Assembly: GCA_001443385.1 (NCBI GenBank)
Contig: LDXP01000024.1
Span: 1-33,322 of the forward strand
Source: Candidatus Rokubacteria bacterium CSP1-6
GTDB taxonomy: Bacteria > Methylomirabilota > Methylomirabilia > Rokubacteriales > CSP1-6
Length of the DNA stretch: 33,322 nucleotides
Direction of reading: 5' to 3'
This document shows, piece after piece, positions 23,271 through 30,783 of this stretch (position 1 is its first letter; each line of letters starts with the position of its first letter). The position numbers were made by a program, and so were the translations under genes. A model generated the notes under the pieces. The model was not told where the DNA came from. It was given only the letters and a program-made list of their open reading frames with translations, and ran no database searches.

Positions 23271-24554
23271 TCACACGATCTTTCTCGCGCCGAGATCGGC
23301 GAGCGTCTCGCGGCCCAGACCGAGGTGCTTGGCGTACACGTGGGCGTTGTCCTGGCCCGGCGCCCGGCACGTCCACTTGAGGCGGGGCGGAGAGGCCGAC
23401 ATCTTCTGGAAGGGGAACTGGATCAGGAGGTCGCCGTAGGTGGGATCCGTGAAGACCGCCAGCGTCCCACGGTCGCGGTAGTGATCGTTCTTGATCACGT
23501 CCGGCAGGTCCACGACCCGGCCGACGACGATGACGCCCATGTCGAGCCCGCGGTTCGCCGCCTCCGCCTTCGCGGCCATCTCCTCGAACGTCAGGGTCGA
23601 GGTCCAGGCCTCGACCTCCCGGTGAAGGCGGCGCTGGACCTCGAGCGCTTTCCGGGAGAGGACGGTGGGGTGCTGCTCGGCGAGCTCGGGCCGGCCCATG
23701 AGCGCCGTCAGCGCTTTCCAGGCCGGATCCATGACGGCCGCGAGGAGGACGTAGCCATCCTTCGAGCGGAAGTAGGCGTACGGGAAGATCGCGGTGTCGA
23801 AGTTGCCCACCCGCGCGCGCACGAACTGATCCAGCTCCCACCAGGCGCAGGCTCCGTCCGCGCTCCGCATCAGCGCCTCTGCCGGAGAGACATCTACGAA
23901 TTGGCCAACGCCGAGCGTGGATCTGGCGTGAAGGGCCGTCAGGATCCCGAAGGCGCCCCAAAGGCCGCCGAGCGCCCAGCCGTGCCAGCTCCCCTGGCGC
24001 GTGGGGACGGCGCTGGGGTCGGTCGCGGGGCCGTCGGGGAGGAATCCGGTGATGAAGGTCACGCCGGAGAGCGCCTGGTCGGTGATGTCGGCGTTGGGCT
24101 GGCCGCACCCGGCGCGCGGGCCGAACTGGCCGTAGGTGTAGATGGCGCAGTAGATGAGCCGCGGATTGACCGGCGCAAGCTGGCGGTGGCCGAGCCCCCA
24201 GCCGTCCATCCGCCCCGGGAGAAAGGTCTCGATCAGGACATCCGCTTTCGTCGCGAGCATTTTCAAGAGTTCCCGGCCCTCAGGAGTCTCGAGGTTCAGC
24301 GTGACGTGGAACTTGTTCCGTCCCTCGACGAGGTAACCGAGGCCCGTGTCCTGGTGGAGGAGCCCGAAGGGGGTGAAGTGGCGCGCCGGATCGCCGCCGG
24401 GCGGCTCGATCCGGATCACCTCGGCGCCCAGCTCGGCTAGAAAGGACGACGCCACGAGCCCCGCGAAGCTCGCCTCGGAGCAGTCGAGGACGAGGAGGTC
24501 GTCCAGCGCCTCGGGCTTGGCGAATGCGTGGGCCGGGTGATCGAACTCGCGCAT
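23271..24554 (-). CDS. CaiB/BaiF-type (family III) CoA-transferase, copy 1
   Basis: A 427-residue CoA-transferase family protein. Family features include LLVLDCSEASFAGLVASSFL followed by AELGAEVIRIEPPGGDPAR (residues about 20-60), ADVLIETFLPGRMDGWGLG (about 104-122) and the NADITDQALSGVTFITG segment with the candidate catalytic Asp. Typical members move CoA from an acyl-CoA to a carboxylate. The longer upstream frame (57 codons) overlaps the neighbouring gene and is excluded; ATG 24554 overlaps the neighbour's stop as TGATG. The paralogue immediately upstream suggests a two-protein (perhaps heteromeric) enzyme, or two transferases with different acids. Confidence 0.88.
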   Translation of the reverse strand: MREFDHPAHAFAKPEALDDLLVLDCSEASFAGLVASSFLAELGAEVIRIEPPGGDPARHFTPFGLLHQDTGLGYLVEGRNKFHVTLNLETPEGRELLKMLATKADVLIETFLPGRMDGWGLGHRQLAPVNPRLIYCAIYTYGQFGPRAGCGQPNADITDQALSGVTFITGFLPDGPATDPSAVPTRQGSWHGWALGGLWGAFGILTALHARSTLGVGQFVDVSPAEALMRSADGACAWWELDQFVRARVGNFDTAIFPYAYFRSKDGYVLLAAVMDPAWKALTALMGRPELAEQHPTVLSRKALEVQRRLHREVEAWTSTLTFEEMAAKAEAANRGLDMGVIVVGRVVDLPDVIKNDHYRDRGTLAVFTDPTYGDLLIQFPFQKMSASPPRLKWTCRAPGQDNAHVYAKHLGLGRETLADLGARKIV

Positions 24555-25879
24555 CAGAGTGCCTTGCCTTCGCCGGACCAGCCGTCCGGCGGCTTCTGCC
24601 CCGGCTTGTCGGCCCAGCGGCCGATGATGCCCTCGGACTCCAGCGTCCGGATCTCGGGCGGCGCGAGCCCGAGGAGGGCGCGGAAGACGAAGTCGTTGTC
24701 GGCCCCGATGGGCTTGATCGTCCACTTGACCCTCCCCGGCGTGGCGGAGAGCTTGGCCGGAGGGCCGTAGAGCGGGAACCGGCCGTAGATCGGGTCGTCG
24801 TGGCGCCAGAGGGTGCGGCGCGTCTCGAGGTGGGCGTCGGCGCAGTGGTCCTTGCCGCTGGCCACTCGCGCGGCGGCGAAGCCGTGGCGATCGCCGAGGG
24901 CCACCACGTCCGCCGTTGTGAGCCCCCGCGCCCAGTCACGGATGGCCTTGAGGAGCGCCTCACGATTTTCGTCTTTCGCGCGGGCTAGCTGAGTCCGGTA
25001 GCGCGGGTCCTGGGCGAGGTCGGGCTGCTTCATCGCCCGGGCCAGACCAGCGAACGCCTGGTCGGTGGGTGCCGAGATCGCGACGAACCCGTCCGTCATC
25101 TCGACGATGTCGGAGGGGACGATCCCGACGTCGGCGTTGCCGTAGCGCAGGCGGTACCGCCCCGTGAGCCCGTGATAGACCCACGTCCAGTCCAGCATCC
25201 GGATCAGCGCCTCCACCTGGGCGATCTCGATGAACTGGCCCTCGCCGGTCCTCATCCGGTGGTGGAGCGCCGCGAGGATGGTTGAAGCGCCGGCGACGGC
25301 GCCGAGGTAATCGCCGATGTAGCCGCCGCTCTTGAGGGGCGGGCGCGAGGGGAAGCCCGAAATCGCCGCCATCCCGCTCTCCCCCTGGGCGATGGCGTCG
25401 TAGGAGGGGCGGCCGGTCCCGTAGTCGCCCCACTGGCCGAAGCCGTTGTGGGCCGAGTAGATGAGGCGCGGGTTGACCTCGCGCAGCTGCCGGTAGCCGA
25501 GTCCCCAGCGCTCGAGGGTGCCGGCCCTGAAGTTCTCCACGAGGACGTCGGCCCGGGCCACGAGGCGCGTGAAGATTTCCGCGCCTCTCGGTTTGCGGAC
25601 ATCGAGGCCGCAGAAGTACTTGTTCTTCGGCTCGGAGAGGCCGATGAGGGACATGTTCCAGTGGTAGGTGGGCCCGAGAGCGCGGATCGTGTCCCCCACC
25701 CCGGGGATCTCCACCTTGATCACCTCGGCGCCGTACTCCGCCAGGTAGGTCGTGGTGGTGGGGCCGAGGAAGATCGTGCCGAGGTCCAGGACGCGGAGAT
25801 CCCGGAGCGCCTCGGGTTTGCCGAAGATCTTCGCCGGGTCGAACAGGGCCGCGGTCCAGTCGAGGTAGGGCTGCGCCAT
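24554..25879 (-). CDS. CaiB/BaiF-type (family III) CoA-transferase, copy 2
   Basis: A 441-residue paralogue of the next gene. It shows LRVLDLGTIFLGPTTTTYLA followed by EYGAEVIKVEIPGVGD (about 27-62), ADVLVENFRAGTLERWGLGY, and GRPSYDAIAQGESGMAAISG, where the Asp of YDAIAQ is the expected acyl-carrying residue. Its stop overlaps the ATG of copy 1 by one base (TGATG at 24552-24556), and its ATG overlaps the pirin stop in the same way at 25879. So pirin, copy 2 and copy 1 are translationally coupled. Acid substrate unknown. Confidence 0.9.
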   Translation of the reverse strand: MAQPYLDWTAALFDPAKIFGKPEALRDLRVLDLGTIFLGPTTTTYLAEYGAEVIKVEIPGVGDTIRALGPTYHWNMSLIGLSEPKNKYFCGLDVRKPRGAEIFTRLVARADVLVENFRAGTLERWGLGYRQLREVNPRLIYSAHNGFGQWGDYGTGRPSYDAIAQGESGMAAISGFPSRPPLKSGGYIGDYLGAVAGASTILAALHHRMRTGEGQFIEIAQVEALIRMLDWTWVYHGLTGRYRLRYGNADVGIVPSDIVEMTDGFVAISAPTDQAFAGLARAMKQPDLAQDPRYRTQLARAKDENREALLKAIRDWARGLTTADVVALGDRHGFAAARVASGKDHCADAHLETRRTLWRHDDPIYGRFPLYGPPAKLSATPGRVKWTIKPIGADNDFVFRALLGLAPPEIRTLESEGIIGRWADKPGQKPPDGWSGEGKAL

Positions 25880-26574
25880 CAGGGCAGGTCGAGGAGGATC
25901 AGCTCGGTCGAAGTGGACGCGGCCAGGACTAGCCGCGACTCGTCGGTGATCCGCGCCTGGTCGCCGGCCGCCAGTGCATCGCCGTTGACGTCGAGCGCGC
26001 CGCTGATGACAAAGGCATATGCCCGCCGCCCGGGTCGGACGTCGTGGGTCACGCTCTGGCCGGGATCGAGCGCGGCGATGGAGATCACCGCGTCCTGGTC
26101 GATCCTGAGCGTATCGCCGGCAGCCCCCGAGACGACCGGGAGGAGCCGGCCCTGCCGCTCCGCCTTTGAGAACTCCCGCTGCTCCCAGCGGGGCTTGAGC
26201 GAGCGCGTGCGGGGGAGCACCCAGATCTGGAGCAGGTGAAGGAGGTCGCTCTTCGACGGGTTGTACTCGGCGTGGGTGATCCCGGTCCCCGCCGACATCA
26301 CCTGGATCTCGCCGGGGTGGACGCGGCCGCGGTTCCCGAGGTTGTCCTGGTGCTCCAACTCTCCCTCCAGGACATAGGTGATGATCTCCATGTCCCGGTG
26401 CGAATGCGGGGGGAAGCCGGTGCCCGGCTGGATCACGTCGTCGTTGAAGACGCGGAGCGGGCCGAAGGAGAGATTCGCCGGGTCGTAGTAGTGGTCGAAG
26501 GAGAAGTGCCAGTAGGTGGAGAGCCACTCCATCTCGTGGTGATAGCGGTCTTTCGACCTGATGATCTGCTTCAT
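25879..26574 (-). CDS. Pirin family protein (bicupin)
   Basis: A 231-residue pirin/YhhW-type protein. The N-terminal cupin carries PPHSHRDMEIITYVLEGELE (His-x-His) with a further His right after it, and the acidic ligand near THAEYN (about residue 103). The C-terminal cupin (about 150-231) is shorter and lacks such a set. Relatives have quercetinase-like dioxygenase activity or act as redox-sensing cofactors; neither can be assigned here. It lies one base downstream of the SDR stop and one base overlapping the CoA-transferase, so it belongs to that acyl-CoA operon. Confidence 0.9.
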   Translation of the reverse strand: MKQIIRSKDRYHHEMEWLSTYWHFSFDHYYDPANLSFGPLRVFNDDVIQPGTGFPPHSHRDMEIITYVLEGELEHQDNLGNRGRVHPGEIQVMSAGTGITHAEYNPSKSDLLHLLQIWVLPRTRSLKPRWEQREFSKAERQGRLLPVVSGAAGDTLRIDQDAVISIAALDPGQSVTHDVRPGRRAYAFVISGALDVNGDALAAGDQARITDESRLVLAASTSTELILLDLP

Positions 26575-26575
26575 C

Positions 26576-27340
26576 TCAAGCGACTCCCGCGCCCATGCCC
26601 CCGTCCACCGGCAGGCAGACCCCGGTGATCCAGCGCGCCTCGTCGGAGGCTAGGTAAACAGCCGCGTGAGCCACGTCGTCAGGCTCTCCCAGGGACCCGA
26701 GCGGGTGGCGCCTGACCAGGGCGTCATAGTCCCCGCTGTTGCGGAGGGCCTGCAGGAACTCGCGGTTGATCTCGGTCTCGACGAAGGCGGGGCAGATGGC
26801 GTTGACCCGCACGCCATGCTTGGCGTAGTCCACGGCGATCTGCCGCGTCAGGATGGACACCCCGCCCTTGGAGGCGCCGTAGGCGGCGCGGTTCGGGGTG
26901 CCCTTGAGGCCGGCCATCGAGGACATGTTGATGATGTTGCCGCGGGACTTGAGGAGCTCCGGCAGGGCGTACTTGCAGCAGAGGAAGACGCTCGTGAGGT
27001 TGCCCTCGACCGTCTTCCTGAAGTCCTCCTCGGTGCAGTCGACGGCGTTGGTGCGGGAGGCGATGATGCCGGCGTTGTTCACCAGGACGTCGAGCTGGCC
27101 GAAACTGTCCACGGCAGCCTGAATCAGGCGCTTGACGTCGGCGGCGAGCGTGACGTCACCTGGGACGGGGAGAGCGCGACCTCCCGCATCGGTGATCGCC
27201 TTCGCCGTTGCTTCGAGCGGCCCCGGCCGCCGGCCGTTGACGACCACGCTGGCGCCTTCGCGCCCGAACATGAGCGCGATCCCCCGGCCGAGGCCGGTCC
27301 CGCCACCGGTCACGATCGCCACCTTGCCCTTCAGTCTCAT
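26576..27340 (-). CDS. Short-chain dehydrogenase/reductase (SDR, FabG-like)
   Basis: A 254-residue classical SDR that uses NAD(P) to oxidise or reduce an alcohol/ketone. Visible are TGGGTGLG (11-18), DVTLAADV after the second acidic strand, NNAG, the catalytic Ser in NMSSMAG, YGASK, and the C-terminal LPVDGGMGAGVA. AAGGAG sits eight bases before the ATG. First gene of the operon with pirin and two CoA-transferases, so it may act on a hydroxyacyl-CoA or free hydroxy acid. Specificity not predictable. Confidence 0.92.
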   Translation of the reverse strand: MRLKGKVAIVTGGGTGLGRGIALMFGREGASVVVNGRRPGPLEATAKAITDAGGRALPVPGDVTLAADVKRLIQAAVDSFGQLDVLVNNAGIIASRTNAVDCTEEDFRKTVEGNLTSVFLCCKYALPELLKSRGNIINMSSMAGLKGTPNRAAYGASKGGVSILTRQIAVDYAKHGVRVNAICPAFVETEINREFLQALRNSGDYDALVRRHPLGSLGEPDDVAHAAVYLASDEARWITGVCLPVDGGMGAGVA

Positions 27341-27355
27341 TCCGCGCTCTCCTTA

Positions 27356-27402
27356 CCCCCCACCTTCATCCTCTCGCCGACGGGGAGAGGGGAGGGTGAG
27401 GG
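27356..27402. repeat. Palindromic intergenic repeat, copy F (short)
   Basis: CCCCCACCTTCATCCTCTCG, CCGACGGGGAGAGG and GGAGGGTGAGGG. A shorter, slightly diverged copy of the main repeat in the gap between the DUF2269-like gene and the SDR. Confidence 0.8.
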
Positions 27403-27417
27403 TATGATTATCCCAGA

Positions 27418-27954
27418 TCACCAGAGGGTGGGCTTGACAACCATCAGGACCAGAGAGACGAGGGGCAGGATCGTTGCGATGACCCCCCAGAAATACCATC
27501 TGTGAAGGGTCCGAAGGAACTCGTCCCCGGAGCGCTGGATGAGCCGGTGCTGGTACGGGATCAGGAAGACCACCCACACGATCCCGGACAGCGCGAACAA
27601 CCCCAGCGCGGCGGCGATCCAGCTCGTCCGGTAGATTCCGTTCAGCTGGTGGGCGAGGACCAGCCCGTTCCAGAGAACCAGGATGACCCCCGGTCCGGTG
27701 AACAGCACATCCGCCCAGTTTGCGGTCCTCGCCGCGAACTGGATGACCGATGGGTCCCTCGTGCGCTCCGCCAGGAGCATCCAGGCGCCGGTCACGATGA
27801 TGTTCCCGACGAAAATCACGGCCCCGAAGATATGAAGCGCCTTGTGCCACTCATACGGGAAGACCAGCGGATACTGATAGCCGGAGGCGAGGGGCAGAGA
27901 GACCAGGACGACGATCGCCACGATCCCGATCAGCCATTTCGTGCTTGCGTGCAT
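27418..27954 (-). CDS. DUF2269-like integral membrane protein
   Basis: A 178-residue protein with about five hydrophobic segments. It has a conserved-looking YEWHKALHIFGAVIFVGNII (residues 34-53), WADVLFTGPGVILVLWNGL and a final RWYFWGVIATILPLVSLVLM. The histidine-rich first helices resemble DUF2269 or copper-resistance-D-like membrane domains. The ATG at 27954 is 8 bp after the CorA stop, so the two are probably co-transcribed. Function unknown. Confidence 0.75.
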   Translation of the reverse strand: MHASTKWLIGIVAIVVLVSLPLASGYQYPLVFPYEWHKALHIFGAVIFVGNIIVTGAWMLLAERTRDPSVIQFAARTANWADVLFTGPGVILVLWNGLVLAHQLNGIYRTSWIAAALGLFALSGIVWVVFLIPYQHRLIQRSGDEFLRTLHRWYFWGVIATILPLVSLVLMVVKPTLW

Positions 27955-27962
27955 CGCCCGAT

Positions 27963-28934
27963 TCAGAGCCAGCCGGCGCGCTTGAAGCGGGCGTAGAGCA
28001 CCCCGCAGATCCCGAACGTCACCGCCATCACCAGGGGGTAGCCGAAGCGCCAGTCCAGCTCGGGCATGAACTTGAAGTTCATGCCGTAAATGCCGGCGAC
28101 CATGGTGGGGACCGCGATGATCGCGGCCCAGCCCGTAAGCTTCTTCATCACCTCGTTCTGCGCGACGGCGACCAGCGAGAGGTTGGCCTCGAGGGCGGTG
28201 GTGAGCAGCTCCCGCAGGGTGTCCACCATCTCGTTGATGCGGATCACGTGATCGTACACGTCGCGGAAGTACGGCTGGGTGTCCTCGGGGATCAGGTCGA
28301 AGCGCATCAACCGGTTGCAGATGTCCACCAGGGGCGAGACGGCCCGCTTGACCCCGACCAGGTCGCGCTGGAGGCGGTAGATCCGGGTGGTCGTCTCCCG
28401 GCTGAACGCTTCGACGAAGATCTCCTTTTCGAGCGCCTGGAGCTCGTCTTCCAGGGCGTCGACGATCGGGAAGTACTGGTCCACGATGAAGTCCATGAGG
28501 GCGTGCAAGACGAAACCCGGGCCCTTCTCGAGGAGGTGCGGCGTGGCCTCGCAGCGGGCGCGGACCTCGACGTAGGAGAGCGAGGCCCCGTGGCGCACGG
28601 AGACGATGTATCTCGGTCCGACGAAGAAGTGCGTCTCGCCGAAGTCGATCCGCCGCTCCTCGCGATTCAGCTGGGCCGTGCGGAGGACGATGAAGAGCGA
28701 GTCGCCGTAGATCTCGAGCTTGGGTCGCTGGTGGGCCCGGAGGGCGTCCTCGACTGCGAGGTCGTGGAGGCCGAACTCCTGCTGGACCTTCCGGAGGAGG
28801 TCCTCCGCAGGTTCGTGGAGCCCGATCCAGAGGAAGCGATCGGCCTGCTTGAGGACCTCGCTGATGTCCTCGATCCGGACGTCGGCGACGCGCCGCCCGC
28901 CGGCGTAGGCCGCGCAGTTGACGATGCCACTCAT
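27963..28934 (-). CDS. corA: CorA family magnesium/cobalt transporter
   Basis: A 323-residue CorA-type divalent cation channel. An N-terminal cytoplasmic alpha/beta domain (about 1-170) leads to a long helical stalk and two C-terminal membrane helices; the signature YGMNF lies at the end of the first (IAVPTMVAGIYGMNFKFMPE). The GMN motif is the ion selectivity loop of the pentamer. A longer open frame upstream (58 codons) crosses two hairpins and is rejected. ATG 28934 with GAGG just before it is preferred. Expected substrates are Mg2+ or Co2+/Ni2+. Confidence 0.93.
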   Translation of the reverse strand: MSGIVNCAAYAGGRRVADVRIEDISEVLKQADRFLWIGLHEPAEDLLRKVQQEFGLHDLAVEDALRAHQRPKLEIYGDSLFIVLRTAQLNREERRIDFGETHFFVGPRYIVSVRHGASLSYVEVRARCEATPHLLEKGPGFVLHALMDFIVDQYFPIVDALEDELQALEKEIFVEAFSRETTTRIYRLQRDLVGVKRAVSPLVDICNRLMRFDLIPEDTQPYFRDVYDHVIRINEMVDTLRELLTTALEANLSLVAVAQNEVMKKLTGWAAIIAVPTMVAGIYGMNFKFMPELDWRFGYPLVMAVTFGICGVLYARFKRAGWL

Positions 28935-28943
28935 ACATCCTCG

Positions 28944-28965
28944 GAGGGGGGCTCCGCCCCCCTTC
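28944..28965. repeat. G/C hairpin upstream of corA
   Basis: GGGGGGC (28946-28952), loop TCC, GCCCCCC (28956-28962), with one more A-T pair outside. A perfect 7-bp GC stem that would place a hairpin in the corA leader about 11 nt before its start codon. Looks like a mobile REP-type hairpin. Confidence 0.7.
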
Positions 28966-28986
28966 CGATGCCTCCCCCCAAGGGTT

Positions 28987-29005
28987 GCGCGGGCAAAGCC
29001 CGCGC
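28987..29005. repeat. 8-bp GC hairpin between ridA-like gene and corA
   Basis: GCGCGGGC AAA GCCCGCGC: a perfect 8-bp stem with an AAA loop. It lies 33 bp beyond the stop of the RidA-like gene on the minus strand and is not followed by a T-run in either direction, so intrinsic termination is only partly supported. The 103-bp gap holds this and the preceding hairpin and no gene. Confidence 0.7.
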
Positions 29006-29037
29006 TCGAACACGCACGAGCCTGCGCATTACGGTGG

Positions 29038-29499
29038 CTAGCGGCGACGCCTGCTGGCGGCTTTCCGCCGGGTGGGCTTGGCGCGCCGCGCGGCCGGGCG
29101 ATCCGCAAGCGCGGCGACGGCGCGGATCTCGACGAGCAGCTCAGGGAAGGCGAGGGCGTTGACCCCGATCAGCGTGAGGGTCGGCAGCGGGTCGGTGAAG
29201 TATTCCATCGCCACCCGGCCGGCTTCCTCGAAGCGGTCGATGTCCTTCAGATAGGCCGTCAGGTCCACGACGTCCTTCAGGGTGGCGCCGCACTGGCCGA
29301 GCAGCGTCCTGATGTTCAGGATGGCCTGGCGGGTCTGGGCCGCCAGGTCGCCCGCGCCGACGAGCTGGCGGTTGGGGCCGTGGCGGTCGAAGGCCACCTG
29401 GCCGGCCAGGATGATGATGGTGCCGGGGCTCTTGATGGCCACGCCGTGGGAGAACGGCCACTTGCTGGGGAGCTGCTTGGTCAGGTATCGCTTCTCCAT
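29038..29499 (-). CDS. RidA/YjgF-family protein with basic tail, active-site Arg missing
   Basis: A 153-residue RidA-fold protein: GTIIILAGQVAFDRHGPNRQL (about 26-46), LAAQTRQAILNIRTLLGQCG, LKDVVDLTAYLKDID and a final beta-strand ELLVEIRAVAAL. RidA enzymes that hydrolyse imines or enamines use an arginine in the PxRS/T segment; here that segment is PTLTLIGV, so the Arg is Leu. It is therefore probably not a standard deaminase. The C-terminus adds about 20 mostly basic residues (RRAKPTRRKAASRRRR). The ribosome purines before the ATG come from repeat copy G. Role unknown. Confidence 0.83.
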   Translation of the reverse strand: MEKRYLTKQLPSKWPFSHGVAIKSPGTIIILAGQVAFDRHGPNRQLVGAGDLAAQTRQAILNIRTLLGQCGATLKDVVDLTAYLKDIDRFEEAGRVAMEYFTDPLPTLTLIGVNALAFPELLVEIRAVAALADRPAARRAKPTRRKAASRRRR

Positions 29500-29500
29500 G

Positions 29501-29580
29501 TCCCCCTCCCCCTGACCCTCTCCCCCTCACCTTTATCCTCTCCCCCGGTGGGGGAGAGGGCGGGGTGAGGGGGAGAGGGG
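29501..29580. repeat. Palindromic intergenic repeat, copy G
   Basis: CCCCCTCCCCCTGACCCTCT, CCCCCTCACCTTTATCCTCT, CCCCCGGTGGGGGAGAGGG and GGGGTGAGGGGGAGAGGGG. Fills the gap between the AMACR-like gene and the RidA homologue. On the minus strand its edge provides AGGGGGA just before the RidA start. Confidence 0.87.
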
Positions 29581-29586
29581 TCGTTG

Positions 29587-30783
29587 TCACGCCACCACGC
29601 GCGTGTCGCGGAGCTGCTTGATCTGGGCCTCGCTCATCCCGAGCTGACGCAACACCTCATCCGTGTGCTCCCCGCGGTACGGGCCGGCGTGCCGCACCGC
29701 CCCCGGCGTCTCCGACAGCTTGATGGCAACGCCGACCTCCTTGACCTTGCCGACCTCCGGGTGCTCGGTCTCCACGACCATCTGCCGGGCCCGGACCTGC
29801 GGATCGTCGAAGACCTCTTCGACGTCGTACACCTTCCCGACGCAGACGTCGTGCTTGACGAGGAAGTCGTACCACTCGTCGCGGGTCCGCGTCCGGATGA
29901 TCGCCTCGACCTCCTCCCGCGCCTTGATTTCTTCCGCGTTGGCGGCGCGGACGAACTGGTCGGCCAGGCGGCTGTACTTGACGAAGTCGGGTCGCCCGAT
30001 GGCCTTGCAGAAGTTCTCCCAGAGCCAGGGCTCGGTGCAGCCGATCGAGAGGAGCTTCTTGTCCTTGGTCTCGTAGATCGCGTAATAGGGGTAGGAGCCG
30101 CCGAGGAAGCCGGCGCCACGACGGGGGGCCAGGCCGTCGCTGAAGAAGAAGCGGAGGTTCGGCGTGGCCGCAAGCAGGGAGAGCGTGGTGTCGAGGTAGG
30201 CCACGTCCACGTGCTGGCCCTTCCCGGTGCGCTCGCGGGCGAAGAGCGCCAGCATGATCCCGAGCGCGCCGTGGAGGCTTGCCCCGCCGTAATCGGCGAC
30301 GATGTTCAGGGGGATGGCGGGTTTGCGGTCGGGCTCCCCGATCAGTCCCAGAACGCCGGCGAGCGACAGGTAATTGATGTCGTGGGCCGGGTAGTCGCGG
30401 TAGGGGCCGTTCTGGCCGAAACCGGAAAGCGAGCAGTAGACGACGCGTGGATTGAGCTTCCGGATCGTCTCGTAATCGCCGCCGAGCCGCTTCATGACGC
30501 CGGGGCGGAAGCCTTCGATAATCACGTCTGCGCTGGTGGCAAGCTTCTGGAAGATCGCCTGGCCCTCGGGCGCCTTGAGGTTCAGCGCCAGGCTCCGCTT
30601 GTTCCGGTTGATGTAGGCGAAGGCCGCCCGGCGCTTGTCGTCCAGGAAGTCCGGCTTGCCGTCGGCCGGCGGGGTCTCGATTTTCAGGATGTCGGCCCCC
30701 ATGTCGCCGAGCAGCATCGTGCAGAACTCGCCCGGCGCCACGCGCGCCAGCTCCAGGATCTTGATGCCATCCAGCGGTCTCAT
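29587..30783 (-). CDS. CoA-transferase family III protein, alpha-methylacyl-CoA-racemase-like
   Basis: A 398-residue member of the CaiB/BaiF/AMACR superfamily. Unlike the two copies at 23271-25879, it carries the racemase set: R93 (EGFRPGV), H134 in AHDINYLSLAG, D164 in VADYGGAS and E251 in CTEPWLW. H134 to D164 is 30 residues, the spacing of His126/Asp156 in the mycobacterial racemase as I recall it. So 2-methylacyl-CoA epimerisation is plausible, although some members with these residues transfer CoA. Its ATG overlaps the crotonase TGA by 4 bp (30780-30783), so it is co-translated with that gene. Confidence 0.85.
   Translation of the reverse strand: MRPLDGIKILELARVAPGEFCTMLLGDMGADILKIETPPADGKPDFLDDKRRAAFAYINRNKRSLALNLKAPEGQAIFQKLATSADVIIEGFRPGVMKRLGGDYETIRKLNPRVVYCSLSGFGQNGPYRDYPAHDINYLSLAGVLGLIGEPDRKPAIPLNIVADYGGASLHGALGIMLALFARERTGKGQHVDVAYLDTTLSLLAATPNLRFFFSDGLAPRRGAGFLGGSYPYYAIYETKDKKLLSIGCTEPWLWENFCKAIGRPDFVKYSRLADQFVRAANAEEIKAREEVEAIIRTRTRDEWYDFLVKHDVCVGKVYDVEEVFDDPQVRARQMVVETEHPEVGKVKEVGVAIKLSETPGAVRHAGPYRGEHTDEVLRQLGMSEAQIKQLRDTRVVA

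Noticed and set aside
27407-27440. GATAAT and TTGTCA on the minus strand upstream of the SDR
   Set aside because: Spacing is 22 bp, too long for a sigma-70-type promoter; no better -35 was found for that -10.
28935-29108. 58-codon N-terminal extension of CorA
   Set aside because: It crosses two GC hairpins and the end of the RidA homologue; the family N-terminus starts at MSGIVNCAAY.
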